Shown here in pieces: positions 54,889 to 63,997 of a DNA stretch of 64,000 nt. The position numbers and the translations under genes are program-made. Location of the stretch: positions 1 through 64,000 of the forward strand of contig JARIDO010000008.1 in NCBI GenBank assembly GCA_029263895.1. The letters run 5' to 3'. The notes beneath the pieces are model-generated. The model saw only the letters and a program-made list of their open reading frames with translations. It had not been told where the DNA came from and ran no database searches. This stretch comes from Sporosarcina sp. GTDB lineage: Bacteria; Bacillota; Bacilli; Bacillales_A; Planococcaceae. Position 1 is the first letter of the stretch. Each line of letters begins with the position of its first letter.

Positions 54889-55924
54889 ACTAATCAACGT
54901 ATTAGTAACTGTTATTTCGATTATCCTTGGTTTGCTCGTTGGAGCAATTGTCATGGTGTTCAGTGGATACAATCCAGCAGAAGGCTATCTAGCACTATGG
55001 AATGGAATATTTGGAGATTCATACGCAATTGGAGAAACAATTCGTCAAATAAGTCCATATATTTTAGCTGGATTAGCAGTTGCATTTGCTTTCCGAACAG
55101 GTCTCTTTAATATCGGGGTTGAAGGTCAATTAATGGTTGGATGGTTTGCAGCGGCTTATGTTGGTATGGCATTTGAATTACCAAAATATATTCATATTCC
55201 ATTTGCACTAATTGCTGCAGCACTTGCGGGAGCGATTTGGGGTTTAATCCCAGGTATCTTAAAAGCGAAACTGCGTGTGCACGAAGTAATTGTGACAATT
55301 ATGATGAACTACGTTGCATTGCATGTTGTCAACGCACTTATTAAAACCATTTCTGGTGGTAGCTATAAAACAGATCACATTAAGGAAACTGCATCTTTAC
55401 GTTCTGAGTTTCTCTCTAATTTAACAGATCACTCAACATTGCATTATGGAATTTTGATTGCATTAGGAATGGTCATTGTGATGTGGTTTATTCTTGAGAA
55501 AACGAAGACTGGTTTTGAACTGAAATCGGTTGGATTTAACGACAACGCATCGCAGTATGCAGGTATGAATGTAAGTAAAAACATTATTCTCTCAATGGTC
55601 ATTTCAGGCGCCTTCGCAGGTCTAGGTGGGGCTATGGAAGCGCTAGGTACATTCGGAAACATGTCTGCTCGTGGTGGTTTTACAGGTATCGGTTTCGATG
55701 GTATTGCAGTAGCATTACTTGGAGCTAATACACCACTTGGTGTCATCTTTGGTGCCTCCCTCTTCGGTTCATTGAAATATGGCGCCAACAATATGCCGAA
55801 CGAAGCAAATATTCCAGTTGAAATTGTATCAATCGTTATCGCGCTGATTATATTCTTTGTTGCTTCAGGTTATATTATTCGTGTCGGTTTGAAACGATTA
55901 GATAAGAAAAAGGGGGCGAAGTGA
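54878..55924 (+). CDS. nupP: Nucleoside ABC transporter permease, first subunit
   Basis: A 348-residue membrane protein of the BPD_transp_2 family with about eight to ten hydrophobic segments. RTGLFNIGVEGQLMVGWFAA and KLRVHEVIVTIMMNYVALHV are family motifs. It pairs with NupQ and NupO to import nucleosides. The ATG at 54878 is used; a GTG at 54866 would add four residues. The NupO C-terminus overlaps it. Confidence 0.92.
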   Translation: MSNRLINVLVTVISIILGLLVGAIVMVFSGYNPAEGYLALWNGIFGDSYAIGETIRQISPYILAGLAVAFAFRTGLFNIGVEGQLMVGWFAAAYVGMAFELPKYIHIPFALIAAALAGAIWGLIPGILKAKLRVHEVIVTIMMNYVALHVVNALIKTISGGSYKTDHIKETASLRSEFLSNLTDHSTLHYGILIALGMVIVMWFILEKTKTGFELKSVGFNDNASQYAGMNVSKNIILSMVISGAFAGLGGAMEALGTFGNMSARGGFTGIGFDGIAVALLGANTPLGVIFGASLFGSLKYGANNMPNEANIPVEIVSIVIALIIFFVASGYIIRVGLKRLDKKKGAK

Positions 55925-55925
55925 T

Positions 55926-56885
55926 ATGAACATTTTGGATATTATGTATTTCATTGTCCCGATGTCAATCGCATATGCAGCGCCTCTTATATTGACAGCA
56001 ATCGGTGGCGTGTTTTCCGAACGCTCTGGTGTTATAAACATTGGTCTCGAAGGATTAATGGTTATGGGGGCATTTATCGGTATTCTCTTTAACTTAAGTT
56101 TTGCGAATACATTTGGTGTTTATACACCTTGGTTAGCGCTACTTGCTGCAATGATTGCATCTGCACTCTTTTCAGTTTTACACGCGGTCGCATCCATTAC
56201 TTTCCGTGCAGATCAAGTTGTTTCAGGTGTTGCTATTAACATGCTCGGTATTGCCGTGGCACTCTTTTCAGTGAAAATGATATTCGATAAAGGGCAAACT
56301 GACTTTATTCAACAAAAGTTTCCTCGGTTTGATCTACCTTTCTTATCAGAAATACCATTCATTGGACCGATGCTTTTCAAGTTAGTCTACGGCACATCTA
56401 TTTTAGCAATCGTCATTGCAGTGGTTGCGTGGTTTGTTATTTATAAGACACCGTTTGGTTTGCGACTTCGGTCAGTTGGAGAACATCCAATGGCTGCAGA
56501 TACGATGGGGATTAATGTAATGAAAATCCGTTACATTGCTGTTATTATATCTGGTGGTTTAGCTGGTATTGGTGGCGCAATTTATTCTCAAACGATGACA
56601 AATGATTTTGGTCATGCGACAATTAACGGTCAAGGGTTTATGGCACTCGCTGCAATGATTTTCGGTAAATGGCATCCAATCGGTGCAATGGGCGCAGCAT
56701 TATTCTTTGGATTTGCACAGGCACTAGCGATTAGTGCATCTGAAATTAAGTTCATGGCTGATGTTCCTTCTGTTTACCTTCATATTTTACCGTACGTATT
56801 GACGATACTCGCACTAGCAGGATTTATTGGTCGTGCAAATGCACCGAAAGCAATTGGTGATCCTTACATTAAAGGGAACCGTTAA
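55926..56885 (+). CDS. nupQ: Nucleoside ABC transporter permease, second subunit
   Basis: A 319-residue permease of the same family. Visible motifs are ERSGVINIGLEGLMVMGAFI, ITFRADQVVSGVAINMLGIA and AMIFGKWHPIGAMGAALFFG. It starts 1 nt after the first permease gene stop, with gggggcg before the ATG. A strong terminator closes the operon after it. Confidence 0.93.
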   Translation: MNILDIMYFIVPMSIAYAAPLILTAIGGVFSERSGVINIGLEGLMVMGAFIGILFNLSFANTFGVYTPWLALLAAMIASALFSVLHAVASITFRADQVVSGVAINMLGIAVALFSVKMIFDKGQTDFIQQKFPRFDLPFLSEIPFIGPMLFKLVYGTSILAIVIAVVAWFVIYKTPFGLRLRSVGEHPMAADTMGINVMKIRYIAVIISGGLAGIGGAIYSQTMTNDFGHATINGQGFMALAAMIFGKWHPIGAMGAALFFGFAQALAISASEIKFMADVPSVYLHILPYVLTILALAGFIGRANAPKAIGDPYIKGNR

Positions 56886-56892
56886 CACAACT

Positions 56893-56937
56893 AAAACTAC
56901 TTGAGTCGTCGCGCTAGGACTTCTCAAGTAGTTTTTT
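56893..56937 (+). terminator. Terminator after nupQ
   Basis: AAAACTACTTGAG (56893-56905) pairs with CTCAAGTAGTTTT (56923-56935), 17-nt loop, and the T run continues beyond the stem. Ends the nup operon. Confidence 0.88.
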
Positions 56938-57001
56938 CTCTGATTGATATCGACTCTAAAGGAATATAGCAGAAGTTTATTGCCATTATAATTTTTACCT
57001 G

Positions 57002-57043
57002 GACTGTCCTTAAAATCAGTGCACCTGATTTTTAGTGACAGTC
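57002..57043. repeat. Large imperfect palindrome upstream of the ISL3 remnant
   Basis: GACTGTC (57002-57008) pairs with GACAGTC (57037-57043), and TAAAATCAG (57011-57019) with CTGATTTTTA (57025-57034, one extra T), around TGCAC. It lies in the 280-bp gap between nupQ and the transposase remnant, which has no gene. It could be an insertion-sequence end or a mobile palindrome. A weak promoter-like pair (GTGACA 57035-57040, TATAAT 57057-57062) points to the remnant. Confidence 0.55.
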
Positions 57044-57165
57044 ATTTTTATGGTTCTATAATATTTGTTAGGGTATGTAAACAATTCACAAAAAATGCTC
57101 GGAATCACCCATTCTTTTATACTTGAATTATCGAGAAACAAGTAAAGGAAAGGTGATCCGTGCAC

Positions 57166-58060
57166 ATGAATAATAACGTGAATATTCCTAGATTAAAAGA
57201 TGTAATCATCGAAAAGATTGAGGAAGTTGGAGAACGAACTGCAATTTATGTAACACTCCCAAGAAAACCTCATCCCTGTCCCCCCTGCGGTAGGACAACA
57301 GAAAAGATTCATGATTATCGGATGCAAAAGGTGAAACATTTAAAATGGTTTGAACGGTTAACTGTATTGTTCTGTAAACGCCGTCGCTATGCGTGTGATT
57401 ATGGAAAGCGCTTTTCTGAATCCACTCCTTTCGTGGATAGGTATCAACGCTTTACGAAAGAGTGGAACCAAGTGGTACGGATTCGTCCAAATAAAACCAA
57501 AATCTTTAAAGAAGCTAGAGAAGTATTGGGAACCTCTAATTCGACAGTCATTCGGCGGTTTAAAGAAGTAATGTTAGCTAAAAAAGGCAGTGGGGTGCAA
57601 TTAGCTGAAGTGATTGTGATTGATGAATATAAAGGCGACACAGATGCAGGAACCTATCAACTGATTATAGCGAAGCCGGTCACGCATGAACCCATTGGCA
57701 TCTTACTGAATCGACGAAAAGAAAGCATATGAACTGAAAGAGGTCTATTGTGAGTGGTTTGATTGGGCTAAAACAACGGATGATGTGGTAGAAGTAAAAA
57801 GACGTTTAGAATTCTATTACCGTAGGGTAGAAGAAGCCCAAATTCCAGCGTTTCTGAAAGCAATCAGTACATTTGAAAACTGGCAAGTAGAAATTTTGAA
57901 TAGTTTTATCTTTCCTTATTCAAATGGTTTCTTAGAAGGGATTAATAACAAAACCAAAGTGATATAGCGCAATGCCTATGGTTTCAAGCGTTTTGAAAAC
58001 TTTAAGGCTAAGACTTTATTGAATATGAAGTATAAAAATATAGGTATTCACTTAGGATAA
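57166..58060 (+). pseudogene. Degenerate ISL3-family transposase
   Basis: An N-terminal part (to 57732) carries a zinc-ribbon-like region (CPPCGRTTEKIHDYR, then RRYACDYGKRF with one expected Cys replaced by Tyr) and the start of the DDE domain (VIVIDEYKGDTDAGTYQLII). The frame then shifts at about 57715-57725 into a second piece (AYELKEVYCEWFDWAKTTDD to SNGFLEGINNKTKVI), which is cut by TAG at 57965 where the family has a lysine; the rest (RNAYGFKRFENFKAK) runs to TAA at 58058. About 100 central residues are missing, consistent with a deletion. No terminal inverted repeats or target duplication could be recognised. Confidence 0.85.
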
Positions 58061-58101
58061 GTGTTTTTAAAAATGTCTACTAACCAATTCAGAAGGCGTT
58101 C

Positions 58102-58292
58102 GTTGATTGAAGTGGAAGTCGACGACTCCTGCGGGAACAGCACGAGCTGAAGACCCTGGACTGAGCAAAGCGAGGGAAAAAAGGCTGCCTTAATTTCTGG
58201 AAGTGCACAGAAATACGGCAAATCGAACACTTCCTTGTTCGATTGGCTGAGGCCGTACCCGCGGAAAGCGTTCGACTGAAACGTAAATCAAC
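58102..58292. repeat. Dispersed Bacillales intergenic repeat (MITE-like, 191 bp)
   Basis: The segment is bounded by GTTGATT (58102-58108) and AATCAAC (58286-58292) in inverted orientation. Inside are conserved-looking blocks such as GACTCCTGCGGGAACAGCAC (58114-58143 region), GCTGAAGACCCTG and CGCGGAAAGCG. I know near-identical blocks from intergenic repeats across Bacillus, Sporosarcina and relatives. It has no coding capacity, is GC-richer than its surroundings and would fold extensively. No target duplication was identified. Confidence 0.7.
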
Positions 58293-58313
58293 ATTACTTT
58301 TAAGGTTGTATAT

Positions 58314-58344
58314 AAAAAAGGGTGACGTGTAAATCACATCACCC
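58314..58344 (-). terminator. Minus-strand terminator
   Basis: Read on the minus strand, GGGTGATGTG (58344-58335) pairs with CACGTCACCC (58329-58320), one mismatch and a 5-nt loop, followed by T6 (58319-58314). It is oriented to end transcription coming leftward from a minus-strand gene. Confidence 0.75.
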
Positions 58345-58413
58345 CAACATTTGACTTAAACCATTTTCATGAATATCTTTCAATACATCATACTGTTTAT
58401 TTAAAATAGATGC
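58339..58413 (-). pseudogene. C-terminal remnant of a minus-strand gene
   Basis: Minus-strand frame ending at 58339 encodes ASILNKQYDVLKDIHENGLS followed by QMLG and a stop, directly before the terminator at 58344-58314. A stop (58414-58416) cuts it upstream. The amino acid make-up is that of a real protein end, but I do not recognise the family. It is probably what is left of a gene deleted by insertion or decay in this patch. Confidence 0.4.
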
Positions 58414-58416
58414 TTA

Positions 58417-58756
58417 CTGAATGCTTGAGTTAAAAACAGGTAATGATTATTTTTAAAACAAAAATTGAAGTTGCGGATTTTTTCAATTCTCCTGATTATT
58501 AAAATGAAAGGGTTTTATAGGTTATCAATTATTAGTCACAACGATTTTTTTTATGATTTTTTATAAATCGAGTTCTAGTTGTAATACAGTGAGAAATATA
58601 TTATCCACAGCGGGATGATATGACAGGTCATTTTAAAATTTATTAATTTAGTGAAAGGTAACAAAAGGAGTTAATTACTTTGATATTAAAATGATTAAAT
58701 AGGCAATCAGTTGAGTTTCCGAATGGGTAAAAAAACCAACTTTTTAATTCAATAAA
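58417..58756. other. Non-coding, AT-rich decayed intergenic stretch
   Basis: About 340 bp with no credible gene on either strand. It contains long T and A runs, short unmatched ORFs and one perfect DnaA-box 9-mer (TTATCCACA, 58601-58609) that I regard as chance. With the IS remnant and repeat it makes a 1.9-kb accessory patch. Confidence 0.6.
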
Positions 58757-58786
58757 TTGCAAACTTCGACAATTGAAATGTATAGT
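58757..58786 (+). promoter_or_regulatory. Sigma-A promoter of ymfF-ymfH-ymfI
   Basis: -35 TTGCAA (58757-58762), 18-bp spacer, -10 TATAGT (58781-58786). Predicted start near 58793, 37 nt before the ymfF ATG. Confidence 0.6.
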
Positions 58787-58829
58787 TAGGATAGTATTCC
58801 ACATATTAACGAAAACAAGAGGTGTTTAG

Positions 58830-60104
58830 ATGTTTGAAAAAATTGAGCTTCAAAAAGGTGTATCTTTATATATTCGTAAATCTGAGCAGTTTAAAACAAT
58901 TAACTTTTCCGTGAAATTTAAAACGGAATTAAATCAGGACAGTGCAGCTTCAAGAACCGTGTTGTCGAATGTATTGCAAGATTCTAATGCTCAATATCGC
59001 ACTGAAACTGAATTTAGAAACCAATTAGATGAACTTTATGGAACTGTACTTTACACAGACGTTGGTAAAAGAGGTGCATCCCACATCTTTACAGTAAATG
59101 CGGAATGTGTGAATGATGAATTTTTGACTCAAGGTGCGGTTTTAGATGAAGTGATTGGACTAATTAGCGCTGTCATATTTGAACCGAATATTGTCAATGG
59201 TGTATTTGATGAAGCTATTGTTAATCGAGAGAAGCGATCCATAAAAGAAAGAATTCGTTCTATTTATGATGATAAATCTCGCTATGCTCAAAAAAGGTTA
59301 CTTGAGCTACTACGACCAGATGGACCTGCTTCTACGTCGACTTATGGTACTGAAAAAGATGTCGATGCAATTACAGCTAGAAGTTTATTCGAGACATATA
59401 CAAAAATGATTCAAGAAGACGAAATCGATATTTATATCGTCGGAGATATAGATGTAAAAACAATGACGGAAAAAGTAAAGAAACTATTCCATTTTGAAAG
59501 TAGAGAGGTTCAAGATAGAACTCACACACCTGAGAGAGAAGTAAATGTGAAACACGAAGAAAATCATGTAATGGAACAACAAGATATGAAACAAGGGAAA
59601 TTACATTTAGGTTTTAGCACACCTATTACATTTACACATCCGGATTATGTGAAAATGCAGATGACGAATGGAATATTTGGTGGTTTTGCACATAGTAAAT
59701 TATTCATGAACGTACGTGAAAAAGAAAGTATGGCTTATTATGCCTCAAGTTCATATGCAGCGCACTACGGTCTAGTGTTCGTAACGGCAGGTATAGATGC
59801 CGAACTAGAAGAAAAAGCAGTGAACTTAATTAAACAGCAGCTTGTCGCTATTCAACAAGGTGAGATAACAGACCTTGAACTTGAACAGACAAGGGCATTG
59901 CTAACGAACGGTATTAAAAGCGCGTTCGATTCAGCAAGAGGACAAATTGAAGTATTTGATCAATACAAAGAATTAGATGAGCATTTTTCACCTGAGGTAC
60001 TCATTAAAGGGTGGCAATCGGTAACTAAAGCAGACGTACAGGAAATGGCGACTGAAATTGTTTTAGAAGTTGTCTACTTGTTATCTGGAAGGGAGTCCAA
60101 CTAA
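58830..60104 (+). CDS. ymfF: M16-family protein YmfF (EF-P modification-associated)
   Basis: A 424-residue M16 peptidase homologue lacking the HxxEH zinc motif where the active family members have it, so probably the non-catalytic partner of YmfH. C-terminal LGFSTPITFTHPDYVKMQMT and NVREKESMAYYASSSYAAHY are typical. Database names link it to EF-P 5-aminopentanol modification through YmfI, but the direct role is unproven. Shine-Dalgarno aagaggtg. It opens an operon with ymfH and ymfI. Confidence 0.9.
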   Translation: MFEKIELQKGVSLYIRKSEQFKTINFSVKFKTELNQDSAASRTVLSNVLQDSNAQYRTETEFRNQLDELYGTVLYTDVGKRGASHIFTVNAECVNDEFLTQGAVLDEVIGLISAVIFEPNIVNGVFDEAIVNREKRSIKERIRSIYDDKSRYAQKRLLELLRPDGPASTSTYGTEKDVDAITARSLFETYTKMIQEDEIDIYIVGDIDVKTMTEKVKKLFHFESREVQDRTHTPEREVNVKHEENHVMEQQDMKQGKLHLGFSTPITFTHPDYVKMQMTNGIFGGFAHSKLFMNVREKESMAYYASSSYAAHYGLVFVTAGIDAELEEKAVNLIKQQLVAIQQGEITDLELEQTRALLTNGIKSAFDSARGQIEVFDQYKELDEHFSPEVLIKGWQSVTKADVQEMATEIVLEVVYLLSGRESN

Positions 60105-60105
60105 T

Positions 60106-61401
60106 ATGGAGAAAATACATTTTGATAATTTACAGGAAACCCTTTATAACGAAACACTTGAAAACGGTTTAGAAGTATATATTTTACCTAAGCGTGGGTT
60201 CTCAAAAACATTTGTGACCTTTACGACAAAATACGGCTCTATTGATAGAACCTTCAAACCACGTGATAAAGATGAAACCGTTACAGTTCCAGATGGCATT
60301 GCTCATTTCCTTGAACATAAAATGTTTGAAAAAGAGGATGGAGACGTCTTTCAAAAGTTCAGTGTAAAGGGTGCTTCAGCAAACGCCTATACTTCTTTTA
60401 CGCGCACTGCATATCTATTTTCTGCGACAGATCATTTATACGATAACACACAGATACTCCTGGATTTTGTCCAACAACCATACTTTACTGAAAAAACCGT
60501 TGAGAAAGAAAAAGGGATTATTGCGCAAGAAATTACGATGTATGATGATCAGCCAGATTGGCGACTGTATTTTGGAACAATAGAAAATATGTTTCATAAT
60601 CATCCAGTGAAAATTGACATTGCTGGAACTGTAGAAACAATCCAGGATATAACTGCTGAGCATCTCTACGAGTGTTACGATACGTTTTACCATCCATCCA
60701 ACATGGTATTATTCATTGTTGGTGCTGTAGATCCAGAACAAATGATGGATTTTATTAAAAACGATCAAACATCAAAAACGTTTAGCGAACCAACTGATAT
60801 TGCAAGAAGTTTTCCTGAAGAAGAAAACACAGTGGCTATAAAAAAGCGTACGCTTAAAATGGATGTATTAAAACCGAAATTTAATATGGGTTTTAAAGTG
60901 AAACAGAATCATATTGAAGGTAGCGAAATGCTTATTCAAGAATTAGCTTCGGGACTTGTATTGGATCTGTTATTTGGTCGTACATCGAAGTTCTATACTT
61001 CTTGCTATAATGAAGGCATTATTGATGAATCATTTTCGTATGAAGTGACGCTTGAAAATGATTTTGGATTTGCGATGGTTGGATCAGACACGGATGACCC
61101 AGAGAGACTTGAAATGACGATTAAGGACACATTGAAATTAGCAAAAAAAGAATGGCCGATTACAGATATTGAACTACAACGTATGAAAAAGAAGAAAATC
61201 GGTCAATTTATGCGTTCATTAAATTCCACTGATTTTATTGCCAATCAATTTACACACTATGCGTTCAACAATATGAATTTATTTGATGTGATTCCGACAC
61301 TTGAGAAGTTAACGGTCCAAAATTTAAAAGATGCATTTGAAACGTTTGCAGATGAGAGTGGGCATACAGTTTTCACAATAACACCCGCTGAAGAGAAATA
61401 A
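60106..61401 (+). CDS. ymfH: M16-family zinc peptidase YmfH (EF-P modification-associated)
   Basis: A 431-residue M16 peptidase with an intact zinc motif H67-F-L-E-H71 (GIAHFLEHKMFEKEDGD). EKEKGIIAQEITMYDD supplies the distal glutamate. It probably forms a heterodimer with YmfF. The ATG at 60106 is 1 nt after the ymfF stop; an ORF extension upstream overlaps ymfF and is discarded. ymfI follows 1 nt later. Confidence 0.92.
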   Translation: MEKIHFDNLQETLYNETLENGLEVYILPKRGFSKTFVTFTTKYGSIDRTFKPRDKDETVTVPDGIAHFLEHKMFEKEDGDVFQKFSVKGASANAYTSFTRTAYLFSATDHLYDNTQILLDFVQQPYFTEKTVEKEKGIIAQEITMYDDQPDWRLYFGTIENMFHNHPVKIDIAGTVETIQDITAEHLYECYDTFYHPSNMVLFIVGAVDPEQMMDFIKNDQTSKTFSEPTDIARSFPEEENTVAIKKRTLKMDVLKPKFNMGFKVKQNHIEGSEMLIQELASGLVLDLLFGRTSKFYTSCYNEGIIDESFSYEVTLENDFGFAMVGSDTDDPERLEMTIKDTLKLAKKEWPITDIELQRMKKKKIGQFMRSLNSTDFIANQFTHYAFNNMNLFDVIPTLEKLTVQNLKDAFETFADESGHTVFTITPAEEK

Positions 61402-61402
61402 T

Positions 61403-62137
61403 ATGGAGAATTCAAAATTCGCCATTGTCCTAGGTGCTACAGGAGGGATCGGTGAAGAAATTTGCCGGTCTTTAGCGTCATCGGGTTGGTCATTATACCT
61501 TCATTATAATAAAAACAAGGAAAAGGCTATTCAGCTTGAAAATGAATTGGCTAGAACATATCGTCAAGCTACATTTATAGCAGTGCAAGCAGATTTTAGT
61601 TTGCCTGATGGAGCTGATAGATTAGCTAGAGAAATTGAAGACTTACATGCAATCGTAGTTGCAAATGGACATTCGCTGTTAAAACTTTTGTCAGAAACGA
61701 CTGTGGAAGACATGGACTTGTTATGGAAAGTACACGTACAGAATCCTACAAGGTTTATAGGGCTTGTCTCTTCCAAACTACGAATAACGAACCCATCATA
61801 TATCGTCATGATTGGTTCTATTTGGGGCAACACAGGTGCAGCAGGAGAAGTGATGTATTCCGCAGTTAAAGGAGCACAACATGCGTTTGTTAAAGCGTAT
61901 GCAAAAGAGGCCGCTTACTCTGGAATACGTGTAAATGCAATCGCACCTGGTTGGATTGAGACACGCATGAATGATGAGATACCATTAGAAGAAAAAAAAG
62001 AGGTTATCGAGGAAATTCCACTTCTAACTACAGGTCGACCAGAACATATTGCTGATTTGGTTAGTTTTTTAATAAGTGGTAAAGCGGATTATATTACTGG
62101 AGAGGTTTTAAATGTGAATGGTGGATGGTATATTTAG
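61403..62137 (+). CDS. ymfI: Short-chain reductase YmfI (EF-P 5-aminopentanone reductase)
   Basis: A 244-residue SDR. GATGGIG (cofactor loop) and YSAVKGAQHAFVKAYAKEAA (catalytic Y-x3-K), PGWIETRMND and NVNGGWYI are in family positions; a catalytic Ser in MIGSIWGN precedes. In B. subtilis YmfI reduces 5-aminopentanone on EF-P Lys32 to aminopentanol, affecting swarming through polyproline translation. It starts 1 nt after ymfH. Confidence 0.9.
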   Translation: MENSKFAIVLGATGGIGEEICRSLASSGWSLYLHYNKNKEKAIQLENELARTYRQATFIAVQADFSLPDGADRLAREIEDLHAIVVANGHSLLKLLSETTVEDMDLLWKVHVQNPTRFIGLVSSKLRITNPSYIVMIGSIWGNTGAAGEVMYSAVKGAQHAFVKAYAKEAAYSGIRVNAIAPGWIETRMNDEIPLEEKKEVIEEIPLLTTGRPEHIADLVSFLISGKADYITGEVLNVNGGWYI

Positions 62138-62304
62138 GCTTCCGAATCATGCTTTGTATGTTTATCCTTTTCTTACTGAACTATTTCAGCTATTATAGAA
62201 CTATGTTTCATCTCGTGCGTCCTATTAACGGAAGTAACCACTTTCATCGTTTAGGTGCTGAACTCTAGATGGATCCAGTAGCGGAAAAATGAGGAGTGTT
62301 TCTG

Positions 62305-63102
62305 ATGGGTGAATGGTACCTTGAATATGAACTCCAAGTAAATCGGCCCGGTCTGCTAGGTGATATTTCTTCTCTGCTAGGTATGTTACGAGTAAACATC
62401 GTGACAATTAATGGAGTAGATGGTGGACATCGTGGCATGCTTCTTCGCACAGAAAATGATGACCAAATCAAGCGCTTTGAACAAATTGCAGAAACGATGG
62501 AAATGATTCAAGTGAAAAAAATCCGCGAACCGAAGTTGCGAGATATATTGGCTGTTCGGCATGGTCGTTATATACAACGTGACGTGGATGATCGCAAAAC
62601 GTTTCGTTTTTTGCGCAGTGACCTTGGTATTCTCGTGGATTTTATGGCTGAGATTTTTAAACAAAAAGGTCATAAGCTTATTGGGATTCGTGGGATGCCT
62701 CGTGTTGGAAAAACTGAATCAGTCGTTGCGGCGAGTGTGTGTGCAAATAAAAAGTGGATTTTTCTCTCATCTACAATGATAAAGCAAACAGTTCGCAGCA
62801 AGTTAATGGGTGATGAGTTTTCGGAAGATAATATTTTCATACTCGATGGTATCGTCACGCGTAGAGCTGAAGATGAGCGGCATCTTCAACTTGTGAGAGA
62901 AATGATGCGGATGCCATCCATTAAAGTTGTAGAGCACCCTGACATGTTCGTGCAGCATTCCGAATATAATATTGAAGATTTTGATTACATTATTGAATTA
63001 CGTACAGATCCCGATCAGAAAATTACATATGAGATGATGGAAAAAAACCATATGATGTCCCAACAGGGAACAATGGGTGGATCAGGATTATTTAACTTTT
63101 AA
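62305..63102 (+). CDS. ymfK: DUF3388 protein YmfK
   Basis: A 265-residue cytoplasmic protein of family DUF3388. An ACT-like N-terminal part (EWYLEYELQVNRPGLLGDIS; SLLGMLRVNIVTINGVDGGH) is followed by an AAA-like segment with a phosphate loop-like GMPRVGKTESVVAA. Function unknown; the ATPase idea is from the loop only. The ATG at 62305 follows gaggag; ymfJ, which lies between ymfI and ymfK in B. subtilis, is absent, leaving a 167-bp gap. Confidence 0.9.
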   Translation: MGEWYLEYELQVNRPGLLGDISSLLGMLRVNIVTINGVDGGHRGMLLRTENDDQIKRFEQIAETMEMIQVKKIREPKLRDILAVRHGRYIQRDVDDRKTFRFLRSDLGILVDFMAEIFKQKGHKLIGIRGMPRVGKTESVVAASVCANKKWIFLSSTMIKQTVRSKLMGDEFSEDNIFILDGIVTRRAEDERHLQLVREMMRMPSIKVVEHPDMFVQHSEYNIEDFDYIIELRTDPDQKITYEMMEKNHMMSQQGTMGGSGLFNF

Positions 63103-63118
63103 TAGGTAGGTGTTTAGA

Positions 63119-63997
63119 GTGACAGGATTAGGTGATCGCTTAAAAGAAGCGAGAACAAAAAAAGGTTTTTCGTTGGAAGACTTACAAACCTTAACTAAAA
63201 TTCAGAAAAGATATCTTTCTGGAATAGAAAATGAAGATTACAGTATGATGCCGGGTTCTTTTTATGTCCGTGCATTTATTAAACAATATGCAGAAGCAGT
63301 AGATCTGGATGCGAATGAAATGCTCGCATTATACAAAGATACAACTCCACCAGTTTCCACAGATCAAGAGACGAGTAAAATTGCGTCTGCACCAATGTCT
63401 CGTCGACGGGGAATAGGAAGTAGTAACCGATTGAATGAAATGATGCCGAAATTTATAGTGGCACTATTTATTGTTGTAATCTTTGCAGTCGTTCTCTTCT
63501 TGTTTATTAACAACCCATCAAGAAAAGCGGGTGTTGATGTCAAAAGAGAAGACCCTAATATTGCAACAGTTGAGCCAACAAAACCACCAGCTAGTAAGTC
63601 AGAAAAAGAAAAAGATGAAGATAGTGAAGAACCCGTTGAACCAGAAGAAGAAGAACCCGTAGTGGCTCAAAGTTTAGCATTTGATGGTGCTAAAGGAGAG
63701 ACTTCTACGTATTCCTTATCAACTGCTGAAACTTTCCAGTTAGAAATACGTACTTCAGACGCTTCATGGATAGGCATTAAAGATAATACAGGTAAAGAGT
63801 GGATGGAACCAGCCCGTATTATGAATGCAGGTGAGACAATCACATATGATGTGTCAGCAACTGACTCTGTCAGAATAAGAGTTGGACGTCCTTCGAACAC
63901 AGAGATTTATGTGAATGGGGAACTAATGGAGTATGGTGTTGAACCGAAAGCAACAGTTCCACAAAATATTATTATTGAATACAAGAAAGAGGAATAG
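63119..63997 (+). CDS. ymfM: RodZ-like cytoskeletal protein YmfM
   Basis: A 292-residue RodZ-family protein. An N-terminal helix-turn-helix (GDRLKEARTKKGFSLEDLQT; GSFYVRAFIKQYAEAVDLD) contacts MreB; one membrane segment lies at about residues 111-130 (FIVALFIVVIFAVVLFLFI); a long acidic linker follows and a DUF4115 beta domain ends the protein. It links MreB to cell-wall synthesis for rod shape. The start is a GTG at 63119 after taggtagg; the GTG at 63110 lies inside the Shine-Dalgarno. It is complete in the window. Confidence 0.93.
   Translation: MTGLGDRLKEARTKKGFSLEDLQTLTKIQKRYLSGIENEDYSMMPGSFYVRAFIKQYAEAVDLDANEMLALYKDTTPPVSTDQETSKIASAPMSRRRGIGSSNRLNEMMPKFIVALFIVVIFAVVLFLFINNPSRKAGVDVKREDPNIATVEPTKPPASKSEKEKDEDSEEPVEPEEEEPVVAQSLAFDGAKGETSTYSLSTAETFQLEIRTSDASWIGIKDNTGKEWMEPARIMNAGETITYDVSATDSVRIRVGRPSNTEIYVNGELMEYGVEPKATVPQNIIIEYKKEE

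Noticed and set aside
58414..58500. Short minus-strand peptide starting TTG (MKKSATSIFVLK...)
   Set aside because: The aggag is only 2 nt from the TTG, and the frame ends after 18 codons with no partner; looks fortuitous.
58601..58609. Perfect DnaA box TTATCCACA
   Set aside because: One isolated 9-mer; about half a match to this exact word is expected by chance on both strands of 64 kb, and no cluster or AT-rich origin unit accompanies it.
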